Shown here: piece by piece, positions 27,304-36,900 of the stretch
How positions within the stretch are numbered: the stretch's first letter is position 1
Layout of the letters: every line of letters starts with the position of its first letter
From: Kapaibacterium sp044224925
Lineage (GTDB): Bacteria > Bacteroidota > Ignavibacteria > Kapaibacteriales > Kapaibacteriaceae
Length of the DNA stretch: 64,000 bases
Assembly (NCBI GenBank): GCA_044224925.1
Contig: JBGAJM010000001.1
Span: 310,001 to 374,000, forward strand
Direction: 5' to 3'
The notes under the pieces: generated by a model
The model's input: the letters and a program-made list of their open reading frames with translations, nothing else
Told to the model about the DNA's origin: nothing
Databases searched by the model: none
Translations under genes and position numbers: made by a program

Positions 27304-28073
27304 TGCGCTGCTTCATCACGTGTTGCGTGCTCTGCTGCAGTGCGTTCGCCGCCACGGCGGCCGACACGACCGTTGTTGTCAAGAAGGTCCGCTCCATGCG
27401 CACATGGGCATCCTTCGGCGGGGTGTTCGGCGTGCACAGCACCGACTTCTTCCAAAGCTATAAGCGTTATCTCGGCGGACCGTCGTCCACGTTCGACGTG
27501 CCCTACGTCATCGAAGGCGGTATTGCCTCCTACCTCTGGAAGAACGTCAGCGTCGGCCTTACGGCGAGCTACTACAAGGCCGTCGTACGCGAGAGCTACA
27601 AGCAGTTCTATCCGTTCGGCGATACGAATGCGACCACGCTGCTCTCCATCGCGCAAGACATGTCCGTCACGGCAACGCCCATCATCGCCACCATCGACTA
27701 CTATCCCACCGATCGTCAGTTCGCCACCTACGTTGGCGCTGGCCTTGGTATCGGCATCTCCACCATCGTGTGGAAACAGGGTGTCTATGGCAACGGCAAT
27801 GCATCGGAGACCACACCGTATAACGACACGCACATCGTGCCGGCAGGACTCTTGCGTGCCGGGATCAGTTTGGGATGGGATAAAGAGCGAACCACGAAGG
27901 TGGCAGGGGCATTGACCTTTGAAGTGCGGTATACGTTCATGACGGTGACCGCGCCGTTGTTCGAGAGCCTGGCGGGCTCGTTGCCCAATGCCGGACCGGA
28001 AACGTCAGGGGACTATCATATTCAAGCCGGAGGCCTCGGATTACACGTAGGCGTGAGCGTTATCGTCAACTGA
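27303..28073 (+). CDS. Exported protein, probable outer-membrane beta-barrel
   Basis: A 256-residue protein with a cysteine-rich signal peptide (CFITCCVLCCSAFAATAA) and amphipathic strands such as YVGAGLGIGISTIVW and a final LGLHVGVSVIVN, as in small OmpA/porin-like barrels. Function not recognised. The GTG start overlaps the arginase stop by one base, implying the accD-rocF-barrel order is one operon, although no functional link is evident. Confidence 0.7.
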   Translation: MRCFITCCVLCCSAFAATAADTTVVVKKVRSMRTWASFGGVFGVHSTDFFQSYKRYLGGPSSTFDVPYVIEGGIASYLWKNVSVGLTASYYKAVVRESYKQFYPFGDTNATTLLSIAQDMSVTATPIIATIDYYPTDRQFATYVGAGLGIGISTIVWKQGVYGNGNASETTPYNDTHIVPAGLLRAGISLGWDKERTTKVAGALTFEVRYTFMTVTAPLFESLAGSLPNAGPETSGDYHIQAGGLGLHVGVSVIVN

Positions 28074-28168
28074 GCAACGTTCACGATTACCTGTTGCGCG
28101 GAACATTCCTTTTTGCAATGTTGCCGTCGCCGTAGTGGTTCATTTACATTCACAGAGAGGACAGCGCC

Positions 28169-28471
28169 ATGGACATTCATGTAACGACACGCCACTGCAC
28201 CCTTACCGAAGAAGAAAATGATGCGGCCATCGCCGCCGCCAAGCAGTTCGAAAAGTTCGTTGACGGCATCATTCGCGTCGACGTGATCTGCGACGAGAAT
28301 GCAACGAAGCATGTTGAATACACGGTCAAGGTTCCCGGACAGAAACTCGTTGCCAAGGAAAGCGGACAGCATTTCTCGAAGATCATTCACGATGCTGCCC
28401 TCAAGATGCAACGTCAACTTTCGCGGCTGCACGAACAGAAGATCCCCGTCCGCTCACCAGAACGCGGATAA
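28169..28471 (+). CDS. raiA: Ribosome-associated inhibitor / hibernation factor
   Basis: The 100-residue protein belongs to the short RaiA/HPF family that blocks the ribosomal A and P sites in stationary phase. The N-terminal MDIHVTTRHCTLTEE and the basic helix HDAALKMQRQLSRLHEQK fit. It lacks the long C-terminal dimerisation domain, so dimer formation would need another factor. It precedes hprK by three bases. Upstream 28074-28168 shows only a weak AT-rich stem and a GAGAGGA ribosome-binding site. Confidence 0.88.
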   Translation: MDIHVTTRHCTLTEEENDAAIAAAKQFEKFVDGIIRVDVICDENATKHVEYTVKVPGQKLVAKESGQHFSKIIHDAALKMQRQLSRLHEQKIPVRSPERG

Positions 28472-28474
28472 CCC

Positions 28475-29491
28475 ATGGGCTTCATACGGAACGTCGTCCC
28501 GCACATCAAGGACTCGATCACGGTTCAGGAACTCCTGAACGGACCCGTGCATTTGACGGCATGCACGGGCGACGTTGGGATGACCAACACGATCACCGAT
28601 AAGAGTCTGCACCGACCGCAACTTGCTCTCGCCGGCTATACGGAGTTCTTCACGTATTACCGCGTGCAGTTGCTCGGCAACACGGAGTTCTATTACCTGC
28701 AAAGTCTCACGCCCGAGCAACGTCGTTCGGCCGTGGAAGGCATCATGCAGTTCAAGATCCCGTGTCTGGTGTTCGCCAACGGACACGAACCGCCGCCCGA
28801 TATCATTGAACTGGCCATCGAGCACGGCATTGCCGTGCTCGTGACGCCGTTCGATACAACGAAGACCGTCTTCCTGCTCAGCGAATTCCTCGACGATCAG
28901 TTCAGTTCCCACATCAGCGTCCACGGCTCCTTTGTGGACGTGTACGGCGTTGGCATTCTGTTCACGGGCGGAAGTGGCATCGGAAAGAGCGAGATCGCCC
29001 TTGATCTCGTGGAACGCGGACATCGGCTTGTGGCCGATGATCTCGTCATCCTCACCAAGAAGCGTGAGTCCATCCTCATGGGCACGGGCACATCACTCGT
29101 GAAGCATTTCATGGAGATCCGCGGACTCGGTGTGATCGATGTGCGACAGATGTTCGGTATCCGTGCCATTCGATTCCAGAAGCGCCTCGAGATCATTGTC
29201 GAGCTCGAGGTCTACGATCCGAGTCACGAATACAATCGCACCGGTCTCGAAGAGTTCACGGCCGACCTCATCGGCGTTCCGATCCAATCGGTGAAGCTCC
29301 CGATCTTCCCCGGCAAGAACGTTACCGTGATCAGCGAGACGATCGCTTTGAACTACCTCTTGAAAACATACGGCTACAATGCCTCGCAGGAATTCTCTGC
29401 ACGGTTGCAGGAAGAGATCCAGCGTCGATCCATGAACAAGGACAGTTATGACCAACGTCACGTCACCTATTTCCAAAGCGATGATGAATAA
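28475..29491 (+). CDS. hprK: HPr kinase/phosphorylase
   Basis: The 338-residue enzyme phosphorylates and dephosphorylates a serine in HPr or HPr-like proteins. The N-terminal domain is followed by HGSFVDVYGVGILFTG, Walker A GGSGIGKS (165-172), VADDLV, and the signature MEIRGLGVIDVRQMFG. No phosphotransferase genes are nearby, so, as in other PTS-poor bacteria, the target could be a stand-alone HPr. Its end overlaps the start of the peptide-binding lipoprotein gene. Confidence 0.94.
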   Translation: MGFIRNVVPHIKDSITVQELLNGPVHLTACTGDVGMTNTITDKSLHRPQLALAGYTEFFTYYRVQLLGNTEFYYLQSLTPEQRRSAVEGIMQFKIPCLVFANGHEPPPDIIELAIEHGIAVLVTPFDTTKTVFLLSEFLDDQFSSHISVHGSFVDVYGVGILFTGGSGIGKSEIALDLVERGHRLVADDLVILTKKRESILMGTGTSLVKHFMEIRGLGVIDVRQMFGIRAIRFQKRLEIIVELEVYDPSHEYNRTGLEEFTADLIGVPIQSVKLPIFPGKNVTVISETIALNYLLKTYGYNASQEFSARLQEEIQRRSMNKDSYDQRHVTYFQSDDE

Positions 29492-31256
29492 GTTCACACG
29501 ATTCGGCATGTCGATGAGCCTTGCCGCCTTGCTCCTGACCGGATGCGGCGGCGGCGAACAAGAACAGATCTCCGAGAAGGACGAGGGCGCACCCGTTCGT
29601 GGCGAGTGGGTGATCATCCATGAGCTCTCCGATGCAGAGGGTTTGAATCCCATCACGGTGAACGATGCCTCGGCACGTGCCATCTTCGATCGCGTCTATG
29701 AGAAGCTGCTCGATCAGGACTTCGCTACCACCGACCTCGTGGGTTCGTTGGCAGAAGGACGTCCAACGGTCAGCGAGGATCATCTCACGTACACGTTCAA
29801 ACTCAAGCAGGGGATCACGTTCTCGGACGGACATCCTCTCACGGCCGCCGATGTTCTCTTCTCGTTCAAGGTGGTGAAGAATCCGTTGATCATCGATGCG
29901 GCGCCGTTGCGCAACTACTATGAAGACCTGAAGGACGTTGTGGCACCGGATGATCATACGATCGTGGTCACGATGAACCGACCGTACTTCATGGCCGAGT
30001 TCCAATTGGGCGACATCCGCGTCTGTGCAAAGCACATTCAAGACCCGAAGAATCTCACCGACCAGTACACGTTTGCCGAAACGAACGACATGGCAAAGGC
30101 TCAGGCCAACAAGGCCATGAGCGAGTTCGCCACGTGGTACAATCGTGCAGAGATGAAGCGCGAGCCGTCGATGAACCTTGGGTCCGGACCGTACATCTTC
30201 GACGAATGGAAGACGCAAGAGAGCATCACGATCAAGCGCAATCCGAAGTACTGGGCGGCAGGGAAGAACAAGGACAATCCTGCCTACGTCGACAAGATCA
30301 TCTATCGTGTGATGAACGATCGCTCGGCGGCGGTGACGGCGCTGAAGAATCAAGAGCTCGACTTCATGGAGTCGCTCCCGCCGGCCAAGTTCGCCGAGGA
30401 AGTGGATACCACACGTCTGCCATATCTCGTCAAGCATCCCTACGAAGCGCAGTACTACACGTACATCGGTTGGAACACGGTACGTCCTGTCCTCTCCGAC
30501 AAACTCGTGCGTCGCGCACTGTCGCACCTGGTGGACCGTCCGGCCATGATCAAGCAAGTGATGCACGACCTAGCCGTGCCAATGAACTCGCCCATCTATC
30601 CACAACGTCCCGAGTATGACAAGACACTGCCCAACATCAACTACGATCCGAAGGCGGCCGCAGCCCTGCTAGCGCAGGCAGGGTGGAAGGATTCGAATGG
30701 CGATGGGATCCTCGACAAGACGATCGACGGGAAGCGCACCGATTGCGCCTTCACGTTCCTGCTCAATGCGGGCAATGAAGCGCGTGAACAAGTGGCTCTG
30801 CTCATTGTGGACGAGTGCAAGAAGATCGGCATCAACGCTACGGTGAAAAAACTGGAGTGGGCCGTCTTCCTCGAGAACCTTCGCACACGCAAGTTCGATG
30901 CCTACATCGGTGCATGGGTGAACGATCCGATCCCGTCCGACCCGTATCAGATCTGGCACTCGTCGCAGGCCGACAACAAGGGCTCCAACTACGTGAGCTT
31001 CCGCAACAAGCGCGCCGATGAGCTCATGGAACTCAATCGTATCGAGTTCGACGAAGCGAAGCGTGCGGAGTACATGAAGGAGTTCCAACGCATCGTCGTC
31101 GACGAGCAGCCGTACACCTTCCTCTGGATGCCGCAGTTCCCCTGCGTGTACAATAAGCGTCTGCACAATGTGAAGTTCTCGCAAGTACGTCCAGGCTACA
31201 ACCCCACGCAATGGTGGGTTCCTACATCACAGTGGAAGTATGCACCCGCTCAATGA
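29481..31256 (+). CDS. Family 5 (peptide) ABC transporter substrate-binding lipoprotein
   Basis: The 591-residue lipoprotein has lipobox LLTGC and a DppA/OppA-like fold. DAEGLNPITVNDASARAIFD at the N-terminus, LAEGRPTVSEDHLTYTFKLK and FSDGHPLTAADVLFSF are family-5 signatures. It captures peptides or other solutes in the periplasm. No permease or ATPase genes follow. Two adjacent ATGs (29481, 29484) lie inside the hprK stop region, so the start is coupled to hprK. Confidence 0.9.
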   Translation: MMNKFTRFGMSMSLAALLLTGCGGGEQEQISEKDEGAPVRGEWVIIHELSDAEGLNPITVNDASARAIFDRVYEKLLDQDFATTDLVGSLAEGRPTVSEDHLTYTFKLKQGITFSDGHPLTAADVLFSFKVVKNPLIIDAAPLRNYYEDLKDVVAPDDHTIVVTMNRPYFMAEFQLGDIRVCAKHIQDPKNLTDQYTFAETNDMAKAQANKAMSEFATWYNRAEMKREPSMNLGSGPYIFDEWKTQESITIKRNPKYWAAGKNKDNPAYVDKIIYRVMNDRSAAVTALKNQELDFMESLPPAKFAEEVDTTRLPYLVKHPYEAQYYTYIGWNTVRPVLSDKLVRRALSHLVDRPAMIKQVMHDLAVPMNSPIYPQRPEYDKTLPNINYDPKAAAALLAQAGWKDSNGDGILDKTIDGKRTDCAFTFLLNAGNEAREQVALLIVDECKKIGINATVKKLEWAVFLENLRTRKFDAYIGAWVNDPIPSDPYQIWHSSQADNKGSNYVSFRNKRADELMELNRIEFDEAKRAEYMKEFQRIVVDEQPYTFLWMPQFPCVYNKRLHNVKFSQVRPGYNPTQWWVPTSQWKYAPAQ

Positions 31257-31879
31257 GACGTTCACAACTCCGTGATCTTATCCTTGGTGGTGAGAGCAAC
31301 ACGGTCGAGTTCAAGCGCAAGTTCACGTCCGCCGAGAAGATCGCAAAGGAGATCATTGCCTTTGCGAACACCTCCGGCGGTTACTTGATCATTGGCGTGG
31401 ACGACGATCGCACCGTGCGAGGCGTGGCCTCGGAAAAGGAAGAGATGGAGTTGCTTGAAGTGGCCCGCCATCACATCGATCCGCCGCTCGATCTTGAAGT
31501 GGAAGTGGTGGAGATCGAGTTCAAGGACGTGATCGTGGTGCGTGTACCGAAGAGCGATAAGAAGCCGCATCGACTGATCACGGAAGACTCCAATGCCTTT
31601 ATCCGGCAAGGGGAGAACAGTGTGAAGGCGAGTCGGGAGATGGAGCGCATTCTGGCCGGACAGAACTCAACGGCACCGGGAATGACGATCAGTATTGGCG
31701 ACCGGGAGCGTCGCCTGTTCACGTTTCTGGAGCGCTACGAACGTGCAACGGTGAAAGACTTTGCAAAGCTCACGAACATTTCGAACCGACGTGCTTCGCA
31801 GATCCTTGTCAAGCTCGTACGAGCAGGCGTGCTCCATATCCATCATGATATGGAGCACGACTACTTCACATTGGTCTGA
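31253..31879 (+). CDS. AlbA_2 (Schlafen-like) domain transcription regulator
   Basis: A 208-residue protein. Residues 1-125 form an AlbA_2/Slfn domain (GGESNTVEFKRKF, IAFANTSGGYLIIGVDDD, FIRQGENSVKAS). A C-terminal winged-helix follows (ATVKDFAKLTNISNRRASQI). It likely binds DNA or RNA; family members are usually annotated as putative transcriptional regulators. The ATGA start overlaps the stop of the binding lipoprotein gene, so raiA-hprK-lipoprotein-AlbA_2 is one tightly packed operon. Confidence 0.82.
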   Translation: MRRSQLRDLILGGESNTVEFKRKFTSAEKIAKEIIAFANTSGGYLIIGVDDDRTVRGVASEKEEMELLEVARHHIDPPLDLEVEVVEIEFKDVIVVRVPKSDKKPHRLITEDSNAFIRQGENSVKASREMERILAGQNSTAPGMTISIGDRERRLFTFLERYERATVKDFAKLTNISNRRASQILVKLVRAGVLHIHHDMEHDYFTLV

Positions 31880-31900
31880 TCGGTTTGTTCTTGGGCGTGC

Positions 31901-33682
31901 TTATCGCAGTACGCTCATCGTTGTGGTGATCGTCGTGCGGTCGCTTGTGAACGAGAGCAGATACATTCCACTTTCCAAGTTGTTCATGCCGGCAAGGGAT
32001 CCGGCCGACAGTGACGTGGTGCCTTCCTGAACATCCAGCGTTTGCTCGAACAACACGCGTCCGCTTACATCCGTGCAGCGCAACGTTCCGCGCATGGCGC
32101 GATCTGCCGAGATCCGCACCACGCTGCCTGTTGACACAGGATTTGGTGTCACCACAAGCCCCGCCACCATGCTGCCTTCTTCCGCAACATCCGTTACCGT
32201 GAGCGTTACCGCTGTGGCCGTGGTCCATGGACCCCATCCGCAGTCGTTCTTCGCACGGACGGCCCAATACAGTGTTGAGCTTGGCATCGTGATCTCGAAC
32301 TGCACCGTTGTGTCGGTAAGGGTAGAGTCTTCCGCGAGCACGCTCTTGAAGTCAGCCACGGTGGACACGCGATAGTGATACGTCGGGTTCGCCGAGGCCG
32401 AGGTCTTCCACGTGATGTTGATCTTCGAGCCGAGGTCAGCCGTGACGGCGCCCTTCGGATTCAGTCCACTGATCACGGCCGGAACGTCCTGCAATGTGGT
32501 CAACGTCCATGGCGTGGTCCACGACGATTCGCCTGCACCGTTGGCGGCCTTTACCCGCCACCAGTACTTGGTATTGCACATTAGATCCGTTGCCGTATGC
32601 GTAGTGTCGGTCAGCTTCACTTCGGCCGTTGTGGCCTTCACAAAACCGGATGTTGTGCTGATCTGCAGCGTATAACTCTCGGCATTCGCGGCTGACTTCC
32701 ACTTCAATGTCACCGGACGTGTCACCTTCGTTGCAGCATTCGCGGGAGTGAGCAGGGTGGCCGAGGCCGGTGGCTGTGGAGCGACGATGAAGTCTGCTTT
32801 CACATTTCCACCGCCACCACTTACGTTCATCGTCATGGGCGCACCAAGCGGACCTCCGGTGGCGTTCACCGTGATCATGCCGGAGCCCGTGTAGGGGATG
32901 GCATAGCCGCCCGACGTGGATGTGATCGCATAGTAGGTGGAACCACTAGCAGGTTGTACGCGCACACCGGCAAGGCCTTCGCCCTGATCGTAGAACTTGT
33001 TGTTGTTCTTGTCAGAGTAGACCACACCAACGATGAACTGCTTGCCGGGACGCAGACCGAAGTCTTGCGTGATCACATACGGTCCTACGGTCCCGCTCTG
33101 CAGTCCGCCCGTCGTCTTCTTGATGTCGATGCCGATCTCGGTGTACACGTAGTTCGAGATGTTCAGGATGTTCGTGCGGTGACCGAGGTCGATCTGATTC
33201 TGCGTGCCCCAATCAACGATGAGTCCGCAGTGACCGAACCACACGCTGCTTGAGTAGGCAGCCACGTTCTCACCGGCATAGGTCCAACCTGTGAAGCCTG
33301 CTTCGTTCATGCGTGTGAACGGAGTGCTTCCATCGGTGCCGTTGTGACCTTGAAAATTGTTGGCCACCTGGTCTGCGCCATGACGTCGAGCAGCCGCAAT
33401 GCACTCTGCATTGAAGGCAAGCGGTGGACGTGCCGCATACGAGGCGAAGGCTGCCTTCGTGGCGGACTTGTTGATGTTCCAGTACTGGTAGGAACTCTGC
33501 ACATCGGCATCGTCCGTATCGATCACGCGCACACCCTCTTCGGCAGGATTGGCGCGCGCTCGGTTGATCAGCTCGAGCATGTACTGCTCGTCGGGAGAAG
33601 GATCTCCGTGACTGTATTGTGTTTGTGCAATAGCGCCCGTGGCGCTTAGGAACAAGCAGGAAAGGAGCAACACGTGCTTCAT
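31901..33682 (-). CDS. Secreted CAP/SCP-domain protein with FnIII repeats and T9SS sorting domain
   Basis: The 593-residue protein starts with a signal peptide (HVLLLSCLFLSATGAIA). A CAP (SCP/PR1) domain follows with ELINRARANPAEEG, RHGADQV, GENVAAYSS and NISNYVYTEIGI. Next come a carboxypeptidase-like linker and two fibronectin-III-like repeats (PVTLKWKSAANAESYTLQIS, KINITWKTSASANPTYHYRV). It ends with a T9SS sorting domain (VVTPNPVSTGSVVRIS to SGMYLLSFTSD). It should be surface-exposed; the role of CAP domains in bacteria is unsettled. The frame is open upstream to 34357, but only the ATG at 33682 gives a leader. Confidence 0.9.
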   Translation of the reverse strand: MKHVLLLSCLFLSATGAIAQTQYSHGDPSPDEQYMLELINRARANPAEEGVRVIDTDDADVQSSYQYWNINKSATKAAFASYAARPPLAFNAECIAAARRHGADQVANNFQGHNGTDGSTPFTRMNEAGFTGWTYAGENVAAYSSSVWFGHCGLIVDWGTQNQIDLGHRTNILNISNYVYTEIGIDIKKTTGGLQSGTVGPYVITQDFGLRPGKQFIVGVVYSDKNNNKFYDQGEGLAGVRVQPASGSTYYAITSTSGGYAIPYTGSGMITVNATGGPLGAPMTMNVSGGGGNVKADFIVAPQPPASATLLTPANAATKVTRPVTLKWKSAANAESYTLQISTTSGFVKATTAEVKLTDTTHTATDLMCNTKYWWRVKAANGAGESSWTTPWTLTTLQDVPAVISGLNPKGAVTADLGSKINITWKTSASANPTYHYRVSTVADFKSVLAEDSTLTDTTVQFEITMPSSTLYWAVRAKNDCGWGPWTTATAVTLTVTDVAEEGSMVAGLVVTPNPVSTGSVVRISADRAMRGTLRCTDVSGRVLFEQTLDVQEGTTSLSAGSLAGMNNLESGMYLLSFTSDRTTITTTMSVLR

Positions 33683-33717
33683 CGTGGAACCTCGACGTGG
33701 ATCAAAACGGAACGTAC

Positions 33718-34377
33718 TTACAGATCGCCATGCTGGGGCCGAATGATGATCTCTTCGATCATCGACCGTGGATCGTCGAATGTGTTCACGATCCGCCAAA
33801 CATGACCTGCAATATCGCTCGAAAGCATCATTCGATCGGCATGCTGCGTGCGCGATGCTTCGTCCCAGATCTCCGTCGACGTTGCGCCGACCAAGAGATC
33901 GGTGACCTTGATGCCGTGGCCACGCACTTCTTCGCGCAGCGAGCGCGTAAGGGCCAGGAGTCCGGCCTTCGATGCGCCATAGGCCGTGCATCCGGAAAAG
34001 GCCGTGATGGCCGAAACACTGTTGATGGTGAGGATCATGCCGCGCTTGCGTTCGATCATCGACGGGAGGACGTGATGGATGCACAGGAACGGTCCGCGAA
34101 GATTCGCGGCCAGGGTCTCGTCGAAGGCACTGATGGACATCGTTGCAAGATCCTGAAAGATGCCGATCCCTGCATTGTTGATCAGCACATCCACCGGTCC
34201 GTGCTGCGCCACCAGATGCGCATGGGCCGCCGCTACCGAGGCAGCATGCGTCACGTCGCATTCGGCACGCGTGGTCGCACTGAGCACCACACCATCCATG
34301 GTAGCGCCCATCTCTGCAATGGCCTTGCCGATGCCGCGTGAGGCACCAGTGACCCATACGTGGAGTGGTCTAGACAT
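33718..34377 (-). CDS. Short-chain dehydrogenase/reductase
   Basis: The 219-residue classical SDR has the cofactor motif TGASRGIG, NNAGIGIF, a catalytic serine in TINSVSAITAF and YGASK with the catalytic Tyr and Lys. It most resembles 3-oxoacyl-ACP or sepiapterin-type reductases; substrate unknown. Start ATG 34377 overlaps the stop of the GlmU-like gene by eight bases, so it is the third gene of the pyrG operon. Confidence 0.88.
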   Translation of the reverse strand: MSRPLHVWVTGASRGIGKAIAEMGATMDGVVLSATTRAECDVTHAASVAAAHAHLVAQHGPVDVLINNAGIGIFQDLATMSISAFDETLAANLRGPFLCIHHVLPSMIERKRGMILTINSVSAITAFSGCTAYGASKAGLLALTRSLREEVRGHGIKVTDLLVGATSTEIWDEASRTQHADRMMLSSDIAGHVWRIVNTFDDPRSMIEEIIIRPQHGDL

Positions 34378-35239
34378 GTGACTGCGCTGCGATCTGTCGG
34401 AACTGTGCTTCATGCGCCGGTGTGAACGTCACGCCGCGACGTTGCATCACAGTGCGCGCCACATCGATGGCCTTGTCGATCTGATACACCTCGGCACCAC
34501 GATCCGTAAGCCAGGTGAAGGAGGGAAGCGAGGTGGCAGGGAAGCCGCTCACGGCAATGTTGCAGCAGGCGCCGATCACGGTACCGGTCGACAGGTTTGT
34601 GCCGATGGCCGTCTTCGTATGATCGCCCATGAGCGTGCCAAGGAACATCCGTCCGGTGTCGATGGAAGCACCATCGATGGTGACACGGATCGAACCGTAG
34701 GTGTTCTTCAGGTCGGACGTTGTGGTGCCCGCGCCAAGATTGCACCATTCACCGATGTAGCTGTGACCGAGAAAGCCTTCGTGCTGTTTGTTGCTGTAGC
34801 CATGGATCACGCTGCATTCGATCTCTCCGCCCACTTTGCAGACGGGACCGATAACGACGAGGCCGCGCAAGGTGGCAAACGAGCGAATGATCGAACCGCG
34901 ACCGATGGCCACCGGTCCGTTGATCACCACGAACGGTTCGATCACCACATCGTGATCGATCACGATCGGTCCGCCCGATGCATCGAGCACCACGCTGGGA
35001 TGCACCGTGGCCGTTGTGGCCACGATGACGTTCGGATGTGTGGTCACGAAGTCCGTGCGACCCGCAGCCCATGCGGCATCGACGGCAATATCGTCGGCGA
35101 GCACATCGAACACATCCCACAGATGTTCAGGTATCCGTGCCGCCCCGCCGCCTTCCATGCGTTCGCGGACCGTGCGAAGTCCGGTGCGCACATCGAGGGC
35201 GTCGTGCGTGAGCGTGAACGGATACAGGGATGCACTCAC
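34370..35239 (-). CDS. GlmU-like left-handed beta-helix sugar-nucleotide enzyme (shortened)
   Basis: A 289-residue protein. It opens LYPFTLTHDALDVRTGLRTV, like the N-terminus of the Bacteroidota GlmU-like family (about 390 residues). It passes after only about 30 residues to the hexapeptide beta-helix (GPVAIGRGSIIRSFATLRG, VGGEIECSVIHGYSNKQHEG, IGEWCNLGAGTTTSDLKN). Most of the nucleotidyltransferase domain is therefore missing compared with the family as I remember it. It might work as an acyltransferase only. The GTG start overlaps the pyrG stop (GTGA). Confidence 0.8.
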   Translation of the reverse strand: MSASLYPFTLTHDALDVRTGLRTVRERMEGGGAARIPEHLWDVFDVLADDIAVDAAWAAGRTDFVTTHPNVIVATTATVHPSVVLDASGGPIVIDHDVVIEPFVVINGPVAIGRGSIIRSFATLRGLVVIGPVCKVGGEIECSVIHGYSNKQHEGFLGHSYIGEWCNLGAGTTTSDLKNTYGSIRVTIDGASIDTGRMFLGTLMGDHTKTAIGTNLSTGTVIGACCNIAVSGFPATSLPSFTWLTDRGAEVYQIDKAIDVARTVMQRRGVTFTPAHEAQFRQIAAQSHV

Positions 35240-36849
35240 GCGAGTTGCTCCAGGGCATGCGACAGCGATGCCTTGATGAAGGCGATGAAGAGCGGATGTC
35301 CGGTCACGGCGCGACTCTTGAGCTCCGGATGGAACTGCACACCAACGAACCAGCGATGCTTGGGTAGTTCGACGATCTCGACAAGCTTGCCATCGGGCGA
35401 GGTGCCGCTCAGCACCATGCCATGTTGTTCAAGGATGTCGCGGAAGTCGTTGTTCAGCTCGTAGCGGTGACGGTGTCGTTCGCTGATATGCTCGCTCTTG
35501 TACGCGGCAAAGGCCTTCGACCGTTTCTTGATCGTACATGGATAGGCGCCAAGGCGCATCGTGCCGCCCTTATCGGTGATCTTCTTCTGATCGGGCATCA
35601 TGTCGATCACGTTGAACTTGTTCTTCTTGAACTCCGCCGAATTCGCCTCGGGCATCTTGCACACGTTGCGCGCGAATTCGATCACGCTGCACTGCATGCC
35701 GAGACAGATGCCGAAGAACGGAATGTCGTGCTCGCGCACATAGCGGATGGCACTCAGCTTCCCTTCGATGCCGCGACTTCCGAAGCCGGGTGCAACGAGG
35801 ATGCCGTTCATGTCCTTCAGGACCTCGGCCGCATTCTCGTCGGTGAGCTCTTCACTGTCGATCCAATGCACATGCACCTTCGTGTTATTGATGGCGCCGG
35901 CATGAATGAACGCTTCGGTGATGCTCTTGTAGGCGTCCTGCAGCTTCACGTATTTGCCAACAAGGGCAATGTTGACGTGATGCTTTGGAGCCTTGATGCG
36001 GTGTGTGAAGCGCGACCACGTTTCAAGGTTCAGCGTGCTGCGTTTCAGATGCAGCTTCTTGGCAATGATACTGTCGAGGTTATGCTTGGCAAAGAGCTGC
36101 GGCACCTCATAGATCGTCTCGGCATCAAGGGCTTCGATCACCGACTGTTCTTCCACGTTGCAGAAGAGGGCGATCTTGGCACGAATGTCCTTGGGTAGTT
36201 TCGTTTCGCTGCGACACAAGAGAATGTCCGGCATGATACCGAACTCCATCAGGGCCTTCACGCTGTGTTGCGTGGGCTTTGTCTTGAGTTCACCGGCCGA
36301 GCGAATGAAGGGCACGAACGTCAGGTGGATGTTCAGGGCATTGGCCCGGCCCACTTCCAACGTCAGCTGACGGGACGCTTCGAGGAAGGGGAGCGATTCA
36401 ATGTCGCCGACCGTGCCGCCGATCTCGATGATGATCACATCGAACTTTCCGTCGAACGTGCGCATCCGCTTCTTGATCTCGTCCGTGATGTGCGGGATCA
36501 CCTGCACCGTCTTGCCCAGATACTCGCCACGACGTTCGCGTGAGATCACGTCGAAGTACACCTGTCCGGCCGTGGCATTGGTCTGGCGACTCATGCTCAC
36601 GTCGAGATAGCGTTCGTAATGGCCAAGATCGAGATCGGTTTCAGCGCCGTCGTCGGTCACAAAGACCTCGCCGTGCTGCAGGGGATTCATGGTCCCGGGG
36701 TCGACGTTGATGTATGGATCGAACTTCATCACCGTTACGGTGAAGCCTCGCTGTTTGAGGAGAAGTCCAATGGATGCGGAGGCGATTCCTTTGCCGAGAC
36801 TCGACAGGACGCCGCCCGTAATGAAGATGAATTTTGACGATTTCGGCAC
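35236..36849 (-). CDS. pyrG: CTP synthase
   Basis: The 537-residue enzyme makes CTP from UTP with glutamine. The synthetase domain starts KFIFITGGVLSSLGKGIASA, with INVDPGTMNPLQHGEVFV and EIGGTVGDIESLPF. The glutaminase domain has the nucleophile motif FGICLGMQCS. The GTG start at 36849 (GTGCCGAAATCG) gives the usual length and is preceded by GGGGAA; the much longer open frame upstream is not coding. The promoter element TATCTTTG lies at 36887-36880. Confidence 0.95.
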   Translation of the reverse strand: MPKSSKFIFITGGVLSSLGKGIASASIGLLLKQRGFTVTVMKFDPYINVDPGTMNPLQHGEVFVTDDGAETDLDLGHYERYLDVSMSRQTNATAGQVYFDVISRERRGEYLGKTVQVIPHITDEIKKRMRTFDGKFDVIIIEIGGTVGDIESLPFLEASRQLTLEVGRANALNIHLTFVPFIRSAGELKTKPTQHSVKALMEFGIMPDILLCRSETKLPKDIRAKIALFCNVEEQSVIEALDAETIYEVPQLFAKHNLDSIIAKKLHLKRSTLNLETWSRFTHRIKAPKHHVNIALVGKYVKLQDAYKSITEAFIHAGAINNTKVHVHWIDSEELTDENAAEVLKDMNGILVAPGFGSRGIEGKLSAIRYVREHDIPFFGICLGMQCSVIEFARNVCKMPEANSAEFKKNKFNVIDMMPDQKKITDKGGTMRLGAYPCTIKKRSKAFAAYKSEHISERHRHRYELNNDFRDILEQHGMVLSGTSPDGKLVEIVELPKHRWFVGVQFHPELKSRAVTGHPLFIAFIKASLSHALEQLA

Positions 36850-36879
36850 GTTATTCCCCGTGTGACAACAACACGGGCT

Positions 36880-36887
36880 CAAAGATA
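36880..36887 (-). promoter_or_regulatory. pyrG -7 promoter element TATCTTTG
   Basis: Read on the minus strand this is a perfect TAnnTTTG match about 31 bases before the pyrG start. It lies two bases from the opposing element of the lipoprotein gene. Confidence 0.6.
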
Positions 36888-36889
36888 CG

Positions 36890-36897
36890 TAAGTTTG
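36890..36897 (+). promoter_or_regulatory. Binding-protein gene -7 element TAAGTTTG
   Basis: A perfect TAnnTTTG match ending three bases before the ATG at 36901, predicting a leaderless mRNA. Together with the minus-strand element it forms the near-palindrome CAAAGATACGTAAGTTTG. Confidence 0.6.
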
Positions 36898-36900
36898 CAG

